A DNA stretch of 15,463 nt from Bacteroidales bacterium (lineage in GTDB: Bacteria > Bacteroidota > Bacteroidia > Bacteroidales > Dysgonomonadaceae). Positions 15,190 through 15,463 of this stretch are shown in pieces; position 1 is the stretch's first letter, and every line of letters starts with the position of its first letter. Location of the stretch: positions 1 to 15,463 of the forward strand of contig JAAYFR010000126.1 of the NCBI GenBank assembly GCA_012728155.1. The letters are read 5' to 3'. The translations under genes were made by a program, and so were the position numbers. The notes under the pieces are model-generated. The model saw only the letters and a list, made by a program, of their open reading frames with translations. It had not been told where the DNA came from and did no database searches.

Positions 15190-15463
15190 CACTTTATCAA
15201 ATAGGAAAAAAGAACACGGATAAGTAGTGGCGAAAGAATGATGATGGCCGAAGCTACTGCTGTAAAATCAGTGACCTTTGCCTTTGGCACTTTCATAAAA
15301 TAAAGCGCTCCTACATGTACCAGGTAGATAGTATATAGTGCCAATAACCAAAGGATAAATAATCCTGGAAGGAAAGAGGTGACCATAAACAAAACATAGA
15401 GCACCACAGAGGCATACCCCGTATATTGCTGGAAACGGGGCAAATCCTTCTTTATACCAAAAC
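15189..15463 (-). CDS. Small three-helix membrane protein, 5' end outside the window
   Basis: The last 91 codons of a hydrophobic protein whose frame stays open to the right edge, so the true start is probably beyond it; a TTG at 15443 is the only in-frame start-like codon here. Visible sequence begins FGIKKDLPRFQQYTGY. Three membrane segments are likely: one around SVVLYVLFMVTSFL, one around GLFILWLLALYTIYLVHVGALYF, and one around TAVASAIIILSPLLIRVLFSYL; a basic loop KVPKAKV lies before the third. I do not recognise the family. It overlaps smpB by one base and so is cotranslated with it. Confidence 0.65.
   Translation of the reverse strand, partial: FGIKKDLPRFQQYTGYASVVLYVLFMVTSFLPGLFILWLLALYTIYLVHVGALYFMKVPKAKVTDFTAVASAIIILSPLLIRVLFSYLIK

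Overview
The window looks like chromosomal core sequence from a Bacteroidales bacterium, most likely Dysgonomonadaceae/Porphyromonadaceae-like (Proteiniphilum, Petrimonas or Dysgonomonas relatives). This placement is inferred from protein character, not from a search. Supporting signs are a PorT-type outer-membrane barrel, a LysM plus periplasmic-binding-fold protein of a Bacteroidota kind, a Bacteroidota-style three-part DsbD, near absence of Shine-Dalgarno sequences, and promoters that fit the Bacteroidota TTTG / TAnnTTTG consensus.

Layout. 1-154: short pyrimidine-rich gap, perhaps with the first codons of a minus-strand gene at the edge. 155-568: minus-strand ArsR-family repressor with a clear operator and promoter. 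635-4942: minus-strand block dnaB, then a LysM/periplasmic-binding-fold protein, then a PorT-like barrel; the last two overlap by ATGA. 4943-5118: divergent control region with several inverted repeats. 5119-7217: plus-strand PerR-like Fur-family regulator and monofunctional haem catalase, closed by a strong terminator. 7309-10239: plus-strand dsbD and mazG, 16 nt apart, behind an 11-bp perfect inverted repeat. 10294-15463: minus-strand run of a small membrane protein (cut by the window edge), smpB, metH and a UPF0316/DUF2179 membrane protein, converging on mazG.

Themes. The middle is a redox and envelope neighbourhood: a peroxide-type sensor beside catalase, then DsbD moving reducing power to the periplasm. 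The left block joins the replicative helicase to a two-gene envelope module (peptidoglycan-binding protein plus outer-membrane barrel). The right block is housekeeping: trans-translation, B12-dependent methionine synthesis, nucleotide-pool cleaning.

I see no mobile element, CRISPR array, RNA gene, defence island or clearly new multi-gene system. The points most worth a second look are the PerR-like protein that has lost all four structural zinc cysteines, the LysM/binding-fold protein coupled to a barrel, two short tandem repeats that begin exactly at gene stop codons, an ArsR with none of the usual metal ligands but a suggestive cysteine layout, and well-formed operators in front of arsR, perR and dsbD.
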